A stretch of DNA of 35,488 nt from positions 1 to 35,488 of the IMG/VR virus record IMGVR_UViG_3300010158_000184; one strand, written 5' to 3'. The notes under the pieces were generated by a model. It made no database searches. It was given only the letters and a program-made list of their open reading frames with translations, and was not told the DNA's origin. A program made the translations under genes and the position numbers. This DNA is from a virus. Position 1 is the first letter of the stretch; every line of letters begins with the position of its first letter. Below, piece after piece: positions 5,750 through 12,974 of the stretch.

Positions 5750-6001
5750 ATGACTAAGACACCTTTTGAAATACGCCTAGAACTATTGAAGCTAGCTAAG
5801 GATATTATTAGCGAAGACTTTTATAATACTAGGCAAGCTATTGAAACACAATATCATGTAGATATGGATAACTGGAAAAAGAACTATCAAATCGGTAGGA
5901 CTGAGCCACATATTAAGTTTCCAGATATTCCATATACAGTGACACAAGAAGCAGTTGTTGCTATGGCTACAAAGCTAAATGAGTTCGTTTCAAACGGCTA
6001 A
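5750..6001 (+). CDS. Hypothetical protein, 83 aa
   Basis: ATG at 5750 follows CAGGAAA at good spacing. The N-terminal TPFEIRLELLKLAKDII is a recurring start in small T4-like phage proteins of unknown role. The rest is helical (DNWKKNYQIG, VTQEAVVAMATKLNEFV). No catalytic motif seen. Confidence 0.6.
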   Translation: MTKTPFEIRLELLKLAKDIISEDFYNTRQAIETQYHVDMDNWKKNYQIGRTEPHIKFPDIPYTVTQEAVVAMATKLNEFVSNG

Positions 6002-6011
6002 AACACTCATG

Positions 6012-6018
6012 CTAAATA
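6012..6018 (+). promoter_or_regulatory. Late promoter candidate CTAAATA
   Basis: CTAAATA 28 nt before the next start; expected transcript start near 6025 gives a short leader with AGGAGAAGG. Confidence 0.55.
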
Positions 6019-6045
6019 AATCACCTCTAAAACAGGAGAAGGTAC

Positions 6046-6252
6046 ATGATAGTTCTTATTCTTTTACTGGTGATGGGTACATTTTATTTCTATCAGCATA
6101 AAAAACTTATGACTAATGAAATAAATATTTTGCGTTCTACAATAGAAAAGTTAGAAAGCAAGCTTGCCGATGAATTATCCTTAAACGCATCCAATGCAAC
6201 TAAGGAACAAATTATTCAGAGGCTAAAAGAAGCAAAAGCTTCAAAAAAGTAA
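6046..6252 (+). CDS. Membrane-anchored coiled-coil protein, 68 aa (possible i-spanin)
   Basis: An N-terminal transmembrane helix (about 2-16, VLILLLVMGTFYFYQ) is followed by a coiled coil (about 22-66). The strong AGGAGAAGG site and a late promoter indicate late expression. It directly precedes a wall hydrolase, so it could be an inner-membrane spanin or holin accessory; size and topology fit an i-spanin but no o-spanin lipoprotein is visible nearby. Function is inferred from position only. Confidence 0.5.
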   Translation: MIVLILLLVMGTFYFYQHKKLMTNEINILRSTIEKLESKLADELSLNASNATKEQIIQRLKEAKASKK

Positions 6253-6271
6253 AAAACCACTTTACAAATTG

Positions 6272-6338
6272 GTCAAGAGGGGTTACACTCTCTTGACTAC
6301 CACTACTGAGCGTCTCAGTGAAACAAACATTCGTTTGT
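6272..6338 (+). repeat. Three consecutive hairpins
   Basis: GTCAAGAG/CTCTTGAC (6272-6297), ACTGAG/CTCAGT (6305-6319) and ACAAAC/GTTTGT (6323-6338) are perfect stems in the 143-nt gap before the hydrolase. They may form a structured leader or a weak terminator; no U-tract follows. Confidence 0.5.
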
Positions 6339-6395
6339 ATGTACTCTTTATTTTATTCTTTTTAATGATGGGGACGCCAAGAAAAAGGAAAGACT

Positions 6396-6947
6396 ATGCA
6401 CGATCTACTAAGGAAAAATACACTAGCGTTTGGATTTTTATTCGGCATTATAATTGGTATTTTATCTACTGCCAATGCTCACCAAAAGCAAGTTCCAATT
6501 GTTCCCGTGGTTATCGAAAAGCAAGTAATTGTTAAAGTTCCCGTGAGACTAACTAATTTCGATAAAAAACAAATTGCCTGTCTAACAGACAATATATCTT
6601 ATGAATCTAATAACCAATCCGATAAAGGTAAAGCTGCCGTAGCTCATGTTGTTTTAAATAGAATTAAAGAACGTAAGTTTGGTAACACAGCCTGTTCGGT
6701 AATCACACAAAAGAGAAATAACACTTGTCAATTCTCTTGGGTGTGTCATACTAAAGCCAAGATTGATTCGGACGATAGAATTGAAAATAAGCGCATCGCT
6801 GAAGATGTATATCTAGGAAATACTCCTGATAACACTGGTGGTGCAACTTATTATCATGCAAAATGGATGAAAACATATCCTATGTGGTCTAATAAATTCA
6901 AAAAAACCACAAGAATAGAAAGTCATATATTCTATTCAGATTCGTAA
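6396..6947 (+). CDS. SleB-type cell wall hydrolase with membrane anchor, 183 aa
   Basis: Residues about 9-28 form a signal-anchor-like hydrophobic segment ([19 protein letters not shown]). From about residue 60 the Hydrolase_2/SleB pattern follows: [13 protein letters not shown] with the catalytic Glu, [13 protein letters not shown], a Cys before [21 protein letters not shown], and IESHIFY at the C terminus. SleB-family enzymes are lytic transglycosylases that cut peptidoglycan; in phages they act as endolysins. The N-terminal segment suggests export by Sec, possibly as a signal-arrest-release endolysin. Start has AAGGAAAG before it. A second, different endolysin is encoded at 14609. Confidence 0.82.
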   Translation: MHDLLRKNTLAFGFLFGIIIGILSTANAHQKQVPIVPVVIEKQVIVKVPVRLTNFDKKQIACLTDNISYESNNQSDKGKAAVAHVVLNRIKERKFGNTACSVITQKRNNTCQFSWVCHTKAKIDSDDRIENKRIAEDVYLGNTPDNTGGATYYHAKWMKTYPMWSNKFKKTTRIESHIFYSDS

Positions 6948-7564
6948 AAACATTTACTTAGTGTAGTGTGCCTTTTGTAGTTTCCAGGATTAAATCCTTT
7001 TCTACAAAAGGCACATACATTTTCTTTTTGTTTTTGACGATTGCTAAGTGCTTTTTTTTGAGATTCTGTGTTTGGTAACATAATCTGAAGTTTTCTTTTT
7101 TCTCTTATTTTTTGTTTTGTTTCTTCAGACATAGGTTTTCTAGCTGATGGATTTGAAATACCTGTTTTGGTTTTTCTAATTTTATCAACAACTTCTTTGG
7201 GTTTTGATTTTCCTAGATGAGATTTTCTTATTTTTTGTTTTGTTTCTTCAGAACAAGGATGGCGGTATAATCCTGTCTTTCCTTTATTCCACGGAATTCT
7301 TCCAACAGCAGTTTCTCCGCCATCTGTCATGTTTCTTAATATTCCAGTATTATTATCTTTTCTTCCATACCAACGAATATATCTACGTTCTAATGCGAGA
7401 GCGCCAAGTTCCGACAAATTGCTTTCCATTATTACAATACGTTCTTTTTTTGTAGGAAGATTTACTCTATGATTACTAGAATATGCTCTTTTATGCTTAC
7501 CCTTACCAATATAGTAAGGTGTGTTATCTTTTCTAAGATAAGCATAAACGTAATAAATAAACAT
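6932..7564 (-). CDS. GIY-YIG homing endonuclease with C-terminal zinc finger, 210 aa
   Basis: The N-terminal GIY-YIG fold is visible ([20 protein letters not shown]; then [11 protein letters not shown] with the catalytic-type Arg, and LRNMTDGGE). Two NUMOD3-type repeats follow ([16 protein letters not shown] near residue 110; [12 protein letters not shown] near 150). The C terminus has a Cys2-His-Cys motif, [16 protein letters not shown] then KC. This is a mobile endonuclease inserted convergent to the SleB hydrolase, overlapping its 3' end by 16 nt. It has an AGGAG site, a late promoter and the same leader RNA fold as endonuclease 1. Confidence 0.87.
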   Translation of the reverse strand: MFIYYVYAYLRKDNTPYYIGKGKHKRAYSSNHRVNLPTKKERIVIMESNLSELGALALERRYIRWYGRKDNNTGILRNMTDGGETAVGRIPWNKGKTGLYRHPCSEETKQKIRKSHLGKSKPKEVVDKIRKTKTGISNPSARKPMSEETKQKIREKRKLQIMLPNTESQKKALSNRQKQKENVCAFCRKGFNPGNYKRHTTLSKCFYESE

Positions 7565-7590
7565 AGCTGATACTCCTTGAAAGTGTTAGA

Positions 7591-7624
7591 GTAGATGGGA
7601 TTCTGGGGAGTCTCCGCGATCTAC
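7591..7624 (-). promoter_or_regulatory. Structured leader RNA of endonuclease 2
   Basis: On the minus strand stem GTAGAT/ATCTAC encloses 22 nt matching leader 1 at 14 of 22 positions, including a GAGA tetraloop position and the CCC.GAA.CC string, while four of six stem pairs differ but remain paired. Confidence 0.6.
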
Positions 7625-7629
7625 AATTA

Positions 7630-7636
7630 TATTTAG
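7630..7636 (-). promoter_or_regulatory. Late promoter for endonuclease 2
   Basis: CTAAATA on the minus strand; the predicted start near 7623 falls at the first base pairs of the leader hairpin, as for endonuclease 1. Confidence 0.55.
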
Positions 7637-7684
7637 AAAACAGCAAACCCCAACAGCACACATTTTTTACAGAGGCTAAAGTGA

Positions 7685-7912
7685 ATGATTAATATTAGGT
7701 CAGAAGATACGTTCTATGAGCAAGTTGAGGATTTAGTCTGGCAACATGATATTAACTATATTGATGCTATTGTTATGTTCTGTGAAACTAATAACTTAGA
7801 AATCGAAAGCGTTGCTAGTCTTATTCTAAGAAACGAAAATCTTAAGAGTAAGCTAGCAGATGATGCTGAAATCTTGAATTACTTGCCCAAGACCAGCAAA
7901 CTTCCCATCTAA
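7685..7912 (+). CDS. 33: Late transcription coactivator gp33, 75 aa
   Basis: The pattern FYEQVEDLVWQ..INYIDAIVMFCE..N.EIESVASLI, then LKSKLADDAEILNYLPK and SKLPI, matches phage late-transcription coactivators of the T4 gp33 type (small, acidic, helical). gp33 links the late sigma factor gp55 on host RNA polymerase to the sliding clamp gp45, coupling late transcription to replication. It is directly followed by gp59, the same order as in T4. Late promoters found here are consistent with such a system, although gp55 is not in the window. Confidence 0.75.
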   Translation: MINIRSEDTFYEQVEDLVWQHDINYIDAIVMFCETNNLEIESVASLILRNENLKSKLADDAEILNYLPKTSKLPI

Positions 7913-8493
7913 TGGACGCTTTTGATTGCTATGTTTGTTACCTAGCTATGAAGCGGCATTTCTCAGATACAGAATACGACTTCATAAAATATCGTGGAAA
8001 AGTGAAGGCATCCAGATCATCTTTTCAAAATAGAAGAGATATGTTTATGTTTGAAAAACTAGTAAAACATAAACACGTTCATCAATATCTGTTGGCTAAC
8101 TTTGTCAAGAGAGGACCAAAGGTATACGTTTCTGATTTGGTCCAAGACCAAGAAAGTCAGCGTATATATATTGAGTGGAAAAGACGACAAGAATCATTGT
8201 CTAGATCATATAAGAATGAGTTAGAGCATCTAATAGAACCTTTTGATGATAACTTTAAAAGTAAGGATGGCAAACATCCACACCTATTGAAGGTGTACTT
8301 TGCAGGTAAAATATCATTAGAAACATTAATTATATTGAATAATATGCTTGACTTTTTTCCTAGATGGTGTAAATATATGAGGGGCGACCCAATATGGGAA
8401 GAACTGTGGTTTAAATGCGTAAAGTATGAACCATTCTTACAGTACGACAAACAGAAAATGAAAAAGATAACACTAGATAGTGTTTATGAATGA
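7912..8493 (+). CDS. 59: Replicative helicase loader gp59, 193 aa
   Basis: Similar in layout and length to T4 gp59 (about 217 residues): an N-terminal AFDCYVCYLAMKRHFSD.EYDFIKYRGKVKAS segment followed by FQNRRDMFMFEKLVKH, a central YIEWKRR region and a helical C-terminal domain with ISLETLIILNNMLDFF and IWEELWFKCVKYEPFL. gp59 binds fork DNA and loads helicase gp41 onto gp32-coated ssDNA. The start overlaps the gp33 stop (TAATG). In T4 the order is 33-59-32; here gp32 lies almost 7 kb downstream. Confidence 0.82.
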   Translation: MDAFDCYVCYLAMKRHFSDTEYDFIKYRGKVKASRSSFQNRRDMFMFEKLVKHKHVHQYLLANFVKRGPKVYVSDLVQDQESQRIYIEWKRRQESLSRSYKNELEHLIEPFDDNFKSKDGKHPHLLKVYFAGKISLETLIILNNMLDFFPRWCKYMRGDPIWEELWFKCVKYEPFLQYDKQKMKKITLDSVYE

Positions 8494-8506
8494 AAGAGGA
8501 TTAAGT

Positions 8507-9424
8507 ATGGTTGAGATTACGTTTAATACAAACCCACAACAAAAACAAAGTTTTACCCCCATGACTATTCCAGCTCCAATCTTTCCAGATTTTAATTATA
8601 ATTCGTTAAATTCTGAAAAAATGGCAAATGCAAAACGAATTAATAATGAAACATTTTGGCCAGTTATGCGAGAAGTTTTTGCACACGACTTTAATACATT
8701 GCCTCTTGAGCGATTTAAAGTTTGGGCATCTACGATGACTGTTCCTTTTATGGCTGGAGGCGACTTCAAACAATATGTGGATATTGCTAATCAAATCATT
8801 GATTCTGGAGATGAATTATACATTAATGCATTACTAGAACCAATGATTGGTCTTACAGAAGAAGACTTTAAACTATACTCCTCTTCTGATAGAATTAAGA
8901 CAACCCTGAATCGTATGATGAATATTGCACATCTGGTTATTTGTAATATTACTTCTGATGATCTTAGTAAGATGAATACCATTGTTGAACTTGGCGGTGG
9001 TATTGGTGAGATGGCAGATGTCGTTTACAAGCTAGGGTTTAAAGGAAAATATATTCTTTATGATTTTCCAGAAATCGGAAATATTCAAAAATGGTTTCAT
9101 GATCAATTAGGTCATACAAACATTCTCCACACGTCAAATATTGATGATTTGATTGATGCTGATCTTTGTATCGCTACTTGGTCTTTCACTGAAATGCCGT
9201 TGTCTTTACGGAATGAACTCATGGAAAAAATTGGTAAGACAAAGAATTGGTTGATTGCATATAGTAATTATATTTTCTCTATTGATAATAATGATTATAT
9301 CAAGAATACTTTTGCTCCTCAATTTACAAATCATGAGTTCACATACATCGATGTTCCTTTCATGCCTTGGAACGATGGAACATTTTATCTAACTGTCAAA
9401 CAAAAAACAACTGGAGAAATTTAA
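8507..9424 (+). CDS. SAM-dependent methyltransferase (sugar O-methyltransferase-like), 305 aa
   Basis: The SAM-binding motif TIVELGGGIGEMADVV lies near residue 157-172, with YILYDFPEI as the acidic-loop motif and DADLCIATWSFTEMPL as the post-II region. The N-terminal ~150 residues are a helical extension. The combination resembles putative sugar O-methyltransferases involved in surface glycan decoration. The ATG at 8507 follows AGAGGATT and is preferred over upstream ATGs that overlap gp59. The adjacent methyltransferase suggests a small modification module; the substrate is not evident. Confidence 0.65.
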   Translation: MVEITFNTNPQQKQSFTPMTIPAPIFPDFNYNSLNSEKMANAKRINNETFWPVMREVFAHDFNTLPLERFKVWASTMTVPFMAGGDFKQYVDIANQIIDSGDELYINALLEPMIGLTEEDFKLYSSSDRIKTTLNRMMNIAHLVICNITSDDLSKMNTIVELGGGIGEMADVVYKLGFKGKYILYDFPEIGNIQKWFHDQLGHTNILHTSNIDDLIDADLCIATWSFTEMPLSLRNELMEKIGKTKNWLIAYSNYIFSIDNNDYIKNTFAPQFTNHEFTYIDVPFMPWNDGTFYLTVKQKTTGEI

Positions 9425-9426
9425 TA

Positions 9427-10038
9427 ATGGTTAAGTATTACGCAGAACAAGAAGTGGCATATGAAAGTCACGATCACATTGACCCAAAGGGAACAATGGC
9501 GGATAATTTACATAGTCCAGGCTTTGCAGATAAGATTGTCTCTCTCTTAGGGAAAGACATGAATTATTGCGACCTTGGTACTGCTGGCGGCGGAATTGTT
9601 AAGGATTTCGTTGATCGTGGAATTGTTAATGCTTATGGTATTGACGGGTCTGACTATTCAAAGAAGATAAGTCGGGCTGAGTGGGCAACTATTCCCAACA
9701 ATCTGTTTACTGGTAATATCTGTAAGACATTTAATTTTAAGGATGATGCAGATGAACTAATTAAGTTTGATCTAATCACTTCTTTCGATGTTCTTGAACA
9801 TATTCACGAAAAAGATTTGACAGGTCTTATTGAAAACCTTCATAACAATCTAAAGGTTGGCGGATACTTCTTGTCGTCTATTGCTGAATTTGAAGATGAA
9901 GGATATCATGTTACCCTAAAGCCTGAGCAGTGGTGGGTTGATTTGTTTGAAAGTAACGGATTTGTTCGTGATGAAATCATTCAATCTTATCAATATGCTC
10001 GATCAAGCAGCTTTAACATTACTTTTAGGAAGCTCTAG
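9427..10038 (+). CDS. Class I SAM-dependent methyltransferase, 203 aa
   Basis: Motif I is YCDLGTAGGGIVKDFVDRG, followed by YGIDGSDYS, FDLITSFDVLEHI (typical of Methyltransf_11/23) and LKVGGYFLSS. The start at 9427 has GGAGA at proper distance; a longer frame from 9367 would overlap the previous gene. It follows the sugar O-methyltransferase-like gene by 2 nt, so the two are co-transcribed. Substrate unknown; a glycan or nucleotide-sugar is plausible by pairing. Confidence 0.7.
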   Translation: MVKYYAEQEVAYESHDHIDPKGTMADNLHSPGFADKIVSLLGKDMNYCDLGTAGGGIVKDFVDRGIVNAYGIDGSDYSKKISRAEWATIPNNLFTGNICKTFNFKDDADELIKFDLITSFDVLEHIHEKDLTGLIENLHNNLKVGGYFLSSIAEFEDEGYHVTLKPEQWWVDLFESNGFVRDEIIQSYQYARSSSFNITFRKL

Positions 10039-10052
10039 TTTATATTCACTTA

Positions 10053-10060
10053 TATAAATA
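10053..10060 (+). promoter_or_regulatory. Late promoter TATAAATA
   Basis: Exact T4 late consensus 39 nt before the virion protein gene at 10099. Confidence 0.65.
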
Positions 10061-10098
10061 ATATAACATTCTTGAGACAAATAAAGGTTATATTATAG

Positions 10099-10923
10099 AT
10101 GGATGAGAAAGAACAAAAACTTCTTAAGGGGTTATCAAAACTATTAGGTAATCCTGAAGTTTCTGAATCCGTCATTAATGAAATCGAAGCTAACGCTAAA
10201 AAGCGTGAAAAAGAAAAGAAGATATTAGAAGGGTTAGAAAAAGCCCTTTTAAATATCAATGCACCAAAAAACAAAACTGAAGTTATAGAAGTAGTAGAAG
10301 TAGAAACAATTGAGATTGTTGAAACTCCTGCTCCTTTTATAGCTCCAGTTATTGTTGAATCTAAGTTCACTGATATAGCTATTGATAATTCTAAAAAAGT
10401 AACTGAGCCTACTTTTTCTGCCGTCGAAAGACAACCAGAACTTCCAGAAAAAGATTTTGTTACTAAGTCGGTAGAAGCTATAAGCAAAGAAACCGAAAAC
10501 AAACCAAAAAAACAAAAAGTACAAGATGAAATACCAGCATCTTTCAGAAGAGAAATGGACTTATTAAAAAAGTCTGTTATGGATTTGCATTCTTTTGCGT
10601 CCAGAACTTCACAAATGGCTGGTGGTGGCGGTGCTGGTTCCGTTGAAGAACTAGATTTTAGAACCATTCTTGTAACAACAGATTACACTGCAAATAACAA
10701 AGATTATTATATCGGCGTGAATTGCTCAACTGCTTGCACCATAACTTTACCAAAAAATAAGAAGAATGGCAGACACCTTGTTGTAAAAGACGAGAGTGGG
10801 CTGTGTTCTATAAATAATATAACAGTTGTTGGTAGCAGCATCGATAATGATACAACAGCAGTGATGGGCATAAACAATATGGCATTACACTTTGTGTATA
10901 GAAATGGTTGGAGAATTATATAA
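10099..10923 (+). CDS. Putative virion structural protein, 274 aa
   Basis: The N-terminal ~170 residues are charged, Glu/Lys-rich and probably coiled coil; a Gly-rich hinge (AGGGGAGS, about 176-183) leads into a C-terminal beta domain with DYYIGVNCSTACTITLPKN, LVVKDESGLCS, ITVVGSS and the ending LHFVYRNGWRII. That C-terminal pattern is common in tail or capsid-associated proteins of cyanophage- and pelagiphage-like T4 relatives, where it forms a fibre- or decoration-like domain. A late promoter precedes it. The next gene overlaps by 1 nt. Confidence 0.6.
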   Translation: MDEKEQKLLKGLSKLLGNPEVSESVINEIEANAKKREKEKKILEGLEKALLNINAPKNKTEVIEVVEVETIEIVETPAPFIAPVIVESKFTDIAIDNSKKVTEPTFSAVERQPELPEKDFVTKSVEAISKETENKPKKQKVQDEIPASFRREMDLLKKSVMDLHSFASRTSQMAGGGGAGSVEELDFRTILVTTDYTANNKDYYIGVNCSTACTITLPKNKKNGRHLVVKDESGLCSINNITVVGSSIDNDTTAVMGINNMALHFVYRNGWRII

Positions 10924-11519
10924 TGTCTTATTTGTATAGCAACGCTGTATCAATCAATAATAGTAACAATTCACCTATTACTAATACTGCTCCGTTACCT
11001 GTTACTGGTACAATTATTACTACAGATCAAGTTGGCGATTTATATTCTTTTAACAACCATGCAACAAACACAAATCGTGGTTGGACTATGGACGATACTA
11101 TGCGTCCTGTTGTTAGTTTTAAAAATGGTAGTCCCAATCTCGCAGATTTAATTAAAATTGTCGAATATGAAATCGGTAATAATAATGCAAGTGCAAGTAC
11201 AATTATATACGAATGGTATGAAGGTGATATAACAATCTCAGGTGCTGCCGTACCTGCTTGGACTACGTTTGGTGTTCACAGTCAATATCGTGTATATCAA
11301 GACAAATATTCTTCTAATGCAGGAAATACATTTACTCCGAATGGAGCAATAATGAGACATAGCGGTATTATAATTGGTAAAAATGCCGCTGCGGATGAAG
11401 CTCCTGCATCAATGCATGGCGGAGGAACTCCAAATATGCTTACTTTGTGTATGAGACGAGTTGATAATTCTACTAAATTAGATGTGTGGTTTGCCTTTAC
11501 TATTAAAGAGCTAATATAG
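10923..11519 (+). CDS. Putative virion structural protein, 198 aa
   Basis: ATG at 10923 shares its A with the upstream stop, so it is coupled to the preceding structural gene. Composition is beta-rich, Asn/Thr/Ser-rich and low in Lys, as in adsorption or capsid-decoration proteins. No recognised domain. The assignment as structural rests on composition and the shared operon with a late promoter. Confidence 0.5.
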   Translation: MSYLYSNAVSINNSNNSPITNTAPLPVTGTIITTDQVGDLYSFNNHATNTNRGWTMDDTMRPVVSFKNGSPNLADLIKIVEYEIGNNNASASTIIYEWYEGDITISGAAVPAWTTFGVHSQYRVYQDKYSSNAGNTFTPNGAIMRHSGIIIGKNAAADEAPASMHGGGTPNMLTLCMRRVDNSTKLDVWFAFTIKELI

Positions 11520-11530
11520 TAAAAAAGTGC

Positions 11531-11559
11531 TTGACTTTAGCATTTTGTCGTGTTATAGT
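11531..11559 (+). promoter_or_regulatory. Sigma70-like promoter for outer-membrane protein
   Basis: TTGACT at 11531-11536 and TATAGT at 11554-11559 with 17 nt between them, directly upstream of an operator-like palindrome. Confidence 0.7.
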
Positions 11560-11565
11560 CTGATC

Positions 11566-11581
11566 ATGGTGATATCACCAT
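11566..11581 (+). promoter_or_regulatory. 16-bp perfect palindrome, possible operator
   Basis: ATGGTGATATCACCAT is perfectly self-complementary and begins 7 nt after the -10 box, where a repressor or the start-site hairpin could regulate the OMP gene. Confidence 0.45.
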
Positions 11582-11613
11582 ATAATAATATTAACAATAA
11601 AAGGTAATACAAT

Positions 11614-12183
11614 ATGAAGAATACACTATTGGCTCTAACTGCCGTTTCTGCTCTAGCAATTGCTGCTCCTGTAATGGCTGCTTCAGTCACTTCTGAAGTT
11701 CGTTTTGGTGATGTTAGTGGTAATACTACTGATTCTCGTGAATATAAGCTAGAGTATTCTGCTCCTGCTCCGATCTTCACAAAGCTTAATCTTGCTACAG
11801 AGCTTACTGTAAAGCAAGGCGAACATGAAGGTGCAATTACTTCGAAGCTCGCTTCACGTCTAGAAACTCCTACGATTAACGTGTTCGGTGTTGTTCCAGT
11901 TGCTTACGGTGAATTCGGTAGCTCTTTCAAGCAAGGCAACAATTTTAACTTTGTCGGTGCTGGTGTTAAGGCAAGCAAGCAAATTGCTGGTCCTCTATCT
12001 GCAACAGTAGGCTATCGCCATCGTCAAGGTCTAGAGACAACTCGTGATCTTAATGAAGATCGTCTAAATGCTGGTCTAACTTATGCTGTTAATAAGGATT
12101 TCGGTCTCGGCGTTCAGTATTATCGTACCACTGGTGCGGTTGACTTTGACCAAGTTGGTCTACAGCTAGTCCGCAAGTTTTAA
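11614..12183 (+). CDS. Outer-membrane beta-barrel protein with signal peptide, 189 aa
   Basis: A Sec signal peptide is clear: MKNTLLALTAVSALAIAAPV then MA|A cleavage. The mature part alternates polar and hydrophobic residues in about eight strands (VTSEVRFG, REYKLEYS, LNLATELTVK, AYGEFGSSFK, FVGAGVKAS, SATVGYRHR, LNAGLTYAV, FGLGVQYYR) and ends LQLVRKF, with the C-terminal Phe used by the BAM machinery. Length fits an 8-stranded OmpA/OprG-like barrel. It has its own sigma70-like promoter, palindrome and 3' hairpins, so it is expressed as a single-gene unit, probably early. Altering the infected cell's surface (for example receptor masking) is a guess. Confidence 0.75.
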   Translation: MKNTLLALTAVSALAIAAPVMAASVTSEVRFGDVSGNTTDSREYKLEYSAPAPIFTKLNLATELTVKQGEHEGAITSKLASRLETPTINVFGVVPVAYGEFGSSFKQGNNFNFVGAGVKASKQIAGPLSATVGYRHRQGLETTRDLNEDRLNAGLTYAVNKDFGLGVQYYRTTGAVDFDQVGLQLVRKF

Positions 12184-12186
12184 ATA

Positions 12187-12255
12187 ATTCGGCTTCGGCT
12201 GAATTGGCGAGGGTGGCAACACCTCAGATACCCCTTGGCGAAAGTCAAGGGGTAT
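12187..12255 (+). terminator. Three-hairpin 3' structure after OMP gene
   Basis: ATTCGGC-TTCG-GCTGAAT (12187-12204), GAGGGTG-GCAA-CACCTC (12209-12225) and a 12-bp stem capped by GAAA (12228-12255). Each loop is a stable tetraloop class. No U-run follows, so it may protect the mRNA end as much as terminate. Confidence 0.6.
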
Positions 12256-12274
12256 TCTAAAGAAAGAAAATACT

Positions 12275-12724
12275 GTGAAGTTTGAATTCTACATGAAACG
12301 TGGTTCAATTAATTTGGATGACATTTTTGAAGTAAGTACACGATATGCTATCGGTACTGCCATCAAATTATCTAAAGCAGGATTACATGAGAATGCCGTA
12401 AAGGCTTTGCCTGAATTGGAATTTGAATGGATTTGGTCTAATTGTGATAAAGGCAGTTCTGATATTTTTGTAAATAATGAAGACTTCACGATTAAACTAA
12501 CACCAGAAAATTCTACAGTTCGATGTGGTGCTGTTGATGACTATTTCTTACTTACATTATCAGTTATGTTTGATATGGAAGTTAAAGAAGGCGTAACAGA
12601 AGAAGAAGTAGAACACTTTATAAATGAACAAGGTGGATTATACTGCGCTTATGTTGGGGGCGGTTGGTCTTATCTAGAAGACGATGGAATATCTTTACAT
12701 GTCTTAACAGACGATACTATATAA
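12275..12724 (+). CDS. Hypothetical protein, 149 aa
   Basis: GTG start at 12275 (an ATG at 12293 is an alternative) after a weak AAAGAAAG site. The protein is acidic with mixed alpha/beta segments (DIFEVSTRYAIGTAIKLSKAG; FEWIWSNCDKGSSDIFV; an acidic EEEVEHFINEQGG). No family recognised. Confidence 0.5.
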   Translation: MKFEFYMKRGSINLDDIFEVSTRYAIGTAIKLSKAGLHENAVKALPELEFEWIWSNCDKGSSDIFVNNEDFTIKLTPENSTVRCGAVDDYFLLTLSVMFDMEVKEGVTEEEVEHFINEQGGLYCAYVGGGWSYLEDDGISLHVLTDDTI

Positions 12725-12735
12725 AAGGAAAGAAA

Positions 12736-12831
12736 ATGAAGACTGAAACATTCTTAAAAGTTGCTATTCCTGCAATTTTGTGTTATATTGCAATTCTAGT
12801 AACTGTTGTAGTAGTAGCCGTTCTAGGTTAA
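12736..12831 (+). CDS. 31-residue membrane microprotein
   Basis: ATG at 12736 follows AAAGGAAAG. The product has a short polar start (MKTETFLK) and then one hydrophobic helix (VAIPAILCYIAILVTVVVVA). It sits 11 nt after the previous gene and just before tRNA-Asn. A strong ribosome-binding site and the transmembrane composition support it. Confidence 0.5.
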   Translation: MKTETFLKVAIPAILCYIAILVTVVVVAVLG

Positions 12832-12838
12832 GTTTTGA

Positions 12839-12911
12839 TGGATAGTAGCTCAGTTGGTAGAGCGTAGAGCTGTTAACTCTAATGTCGTAGGTTCGAACCC
12901 TACCTGTCCAG
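12839..12911 (+). tRNA. tRNA-Asn (anticodon GTT)
   Basis: Acceptor TGGATAG (12839-12845) pairs with CTGTCCA (12904-12910), discriminator G at 12911. Anticodon stem TAGAG/CTCTA encloses loop CTGTTAA with GTT at 12872-12874. Canonical D-arm and TTCGAAC T-loop. CCA is not encoded (CAT follows), unlike the other three tRNAs here. Confidence 0.92.
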
Positions 12912-12915
12912 CATC

Positions 12916-12970
12916 AGTTCCCGAATATTATAAATAAGCATAGGTAAGACTTATTGAATATTCGGGAACT
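12916..12970 (+). promoter_or_regulatory. Inverted repeat around late promoter, sequesters ribosome-binding site
   Basis: 14-bp perfect arms AGTTCCCGAATATT (12916-12929) and AATATTCGGGAACT (12957-12970). The late promoter TATAAATA is at 12929-12936 and the SD-like GGGAA lies in the right arm. Read-through mRNA would hide the site, late mRNA would not. Confidence 0.6.
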
Positions 12971-12974
12971 TTAA

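Noticed and set aside
6269-6535. 88-codon frame with a hydrophobic stretch
   Set aside because: It overlaps the clear SleB gene in another frame for half its length and runs through three perfect hairpins; no ribosome-binding site.
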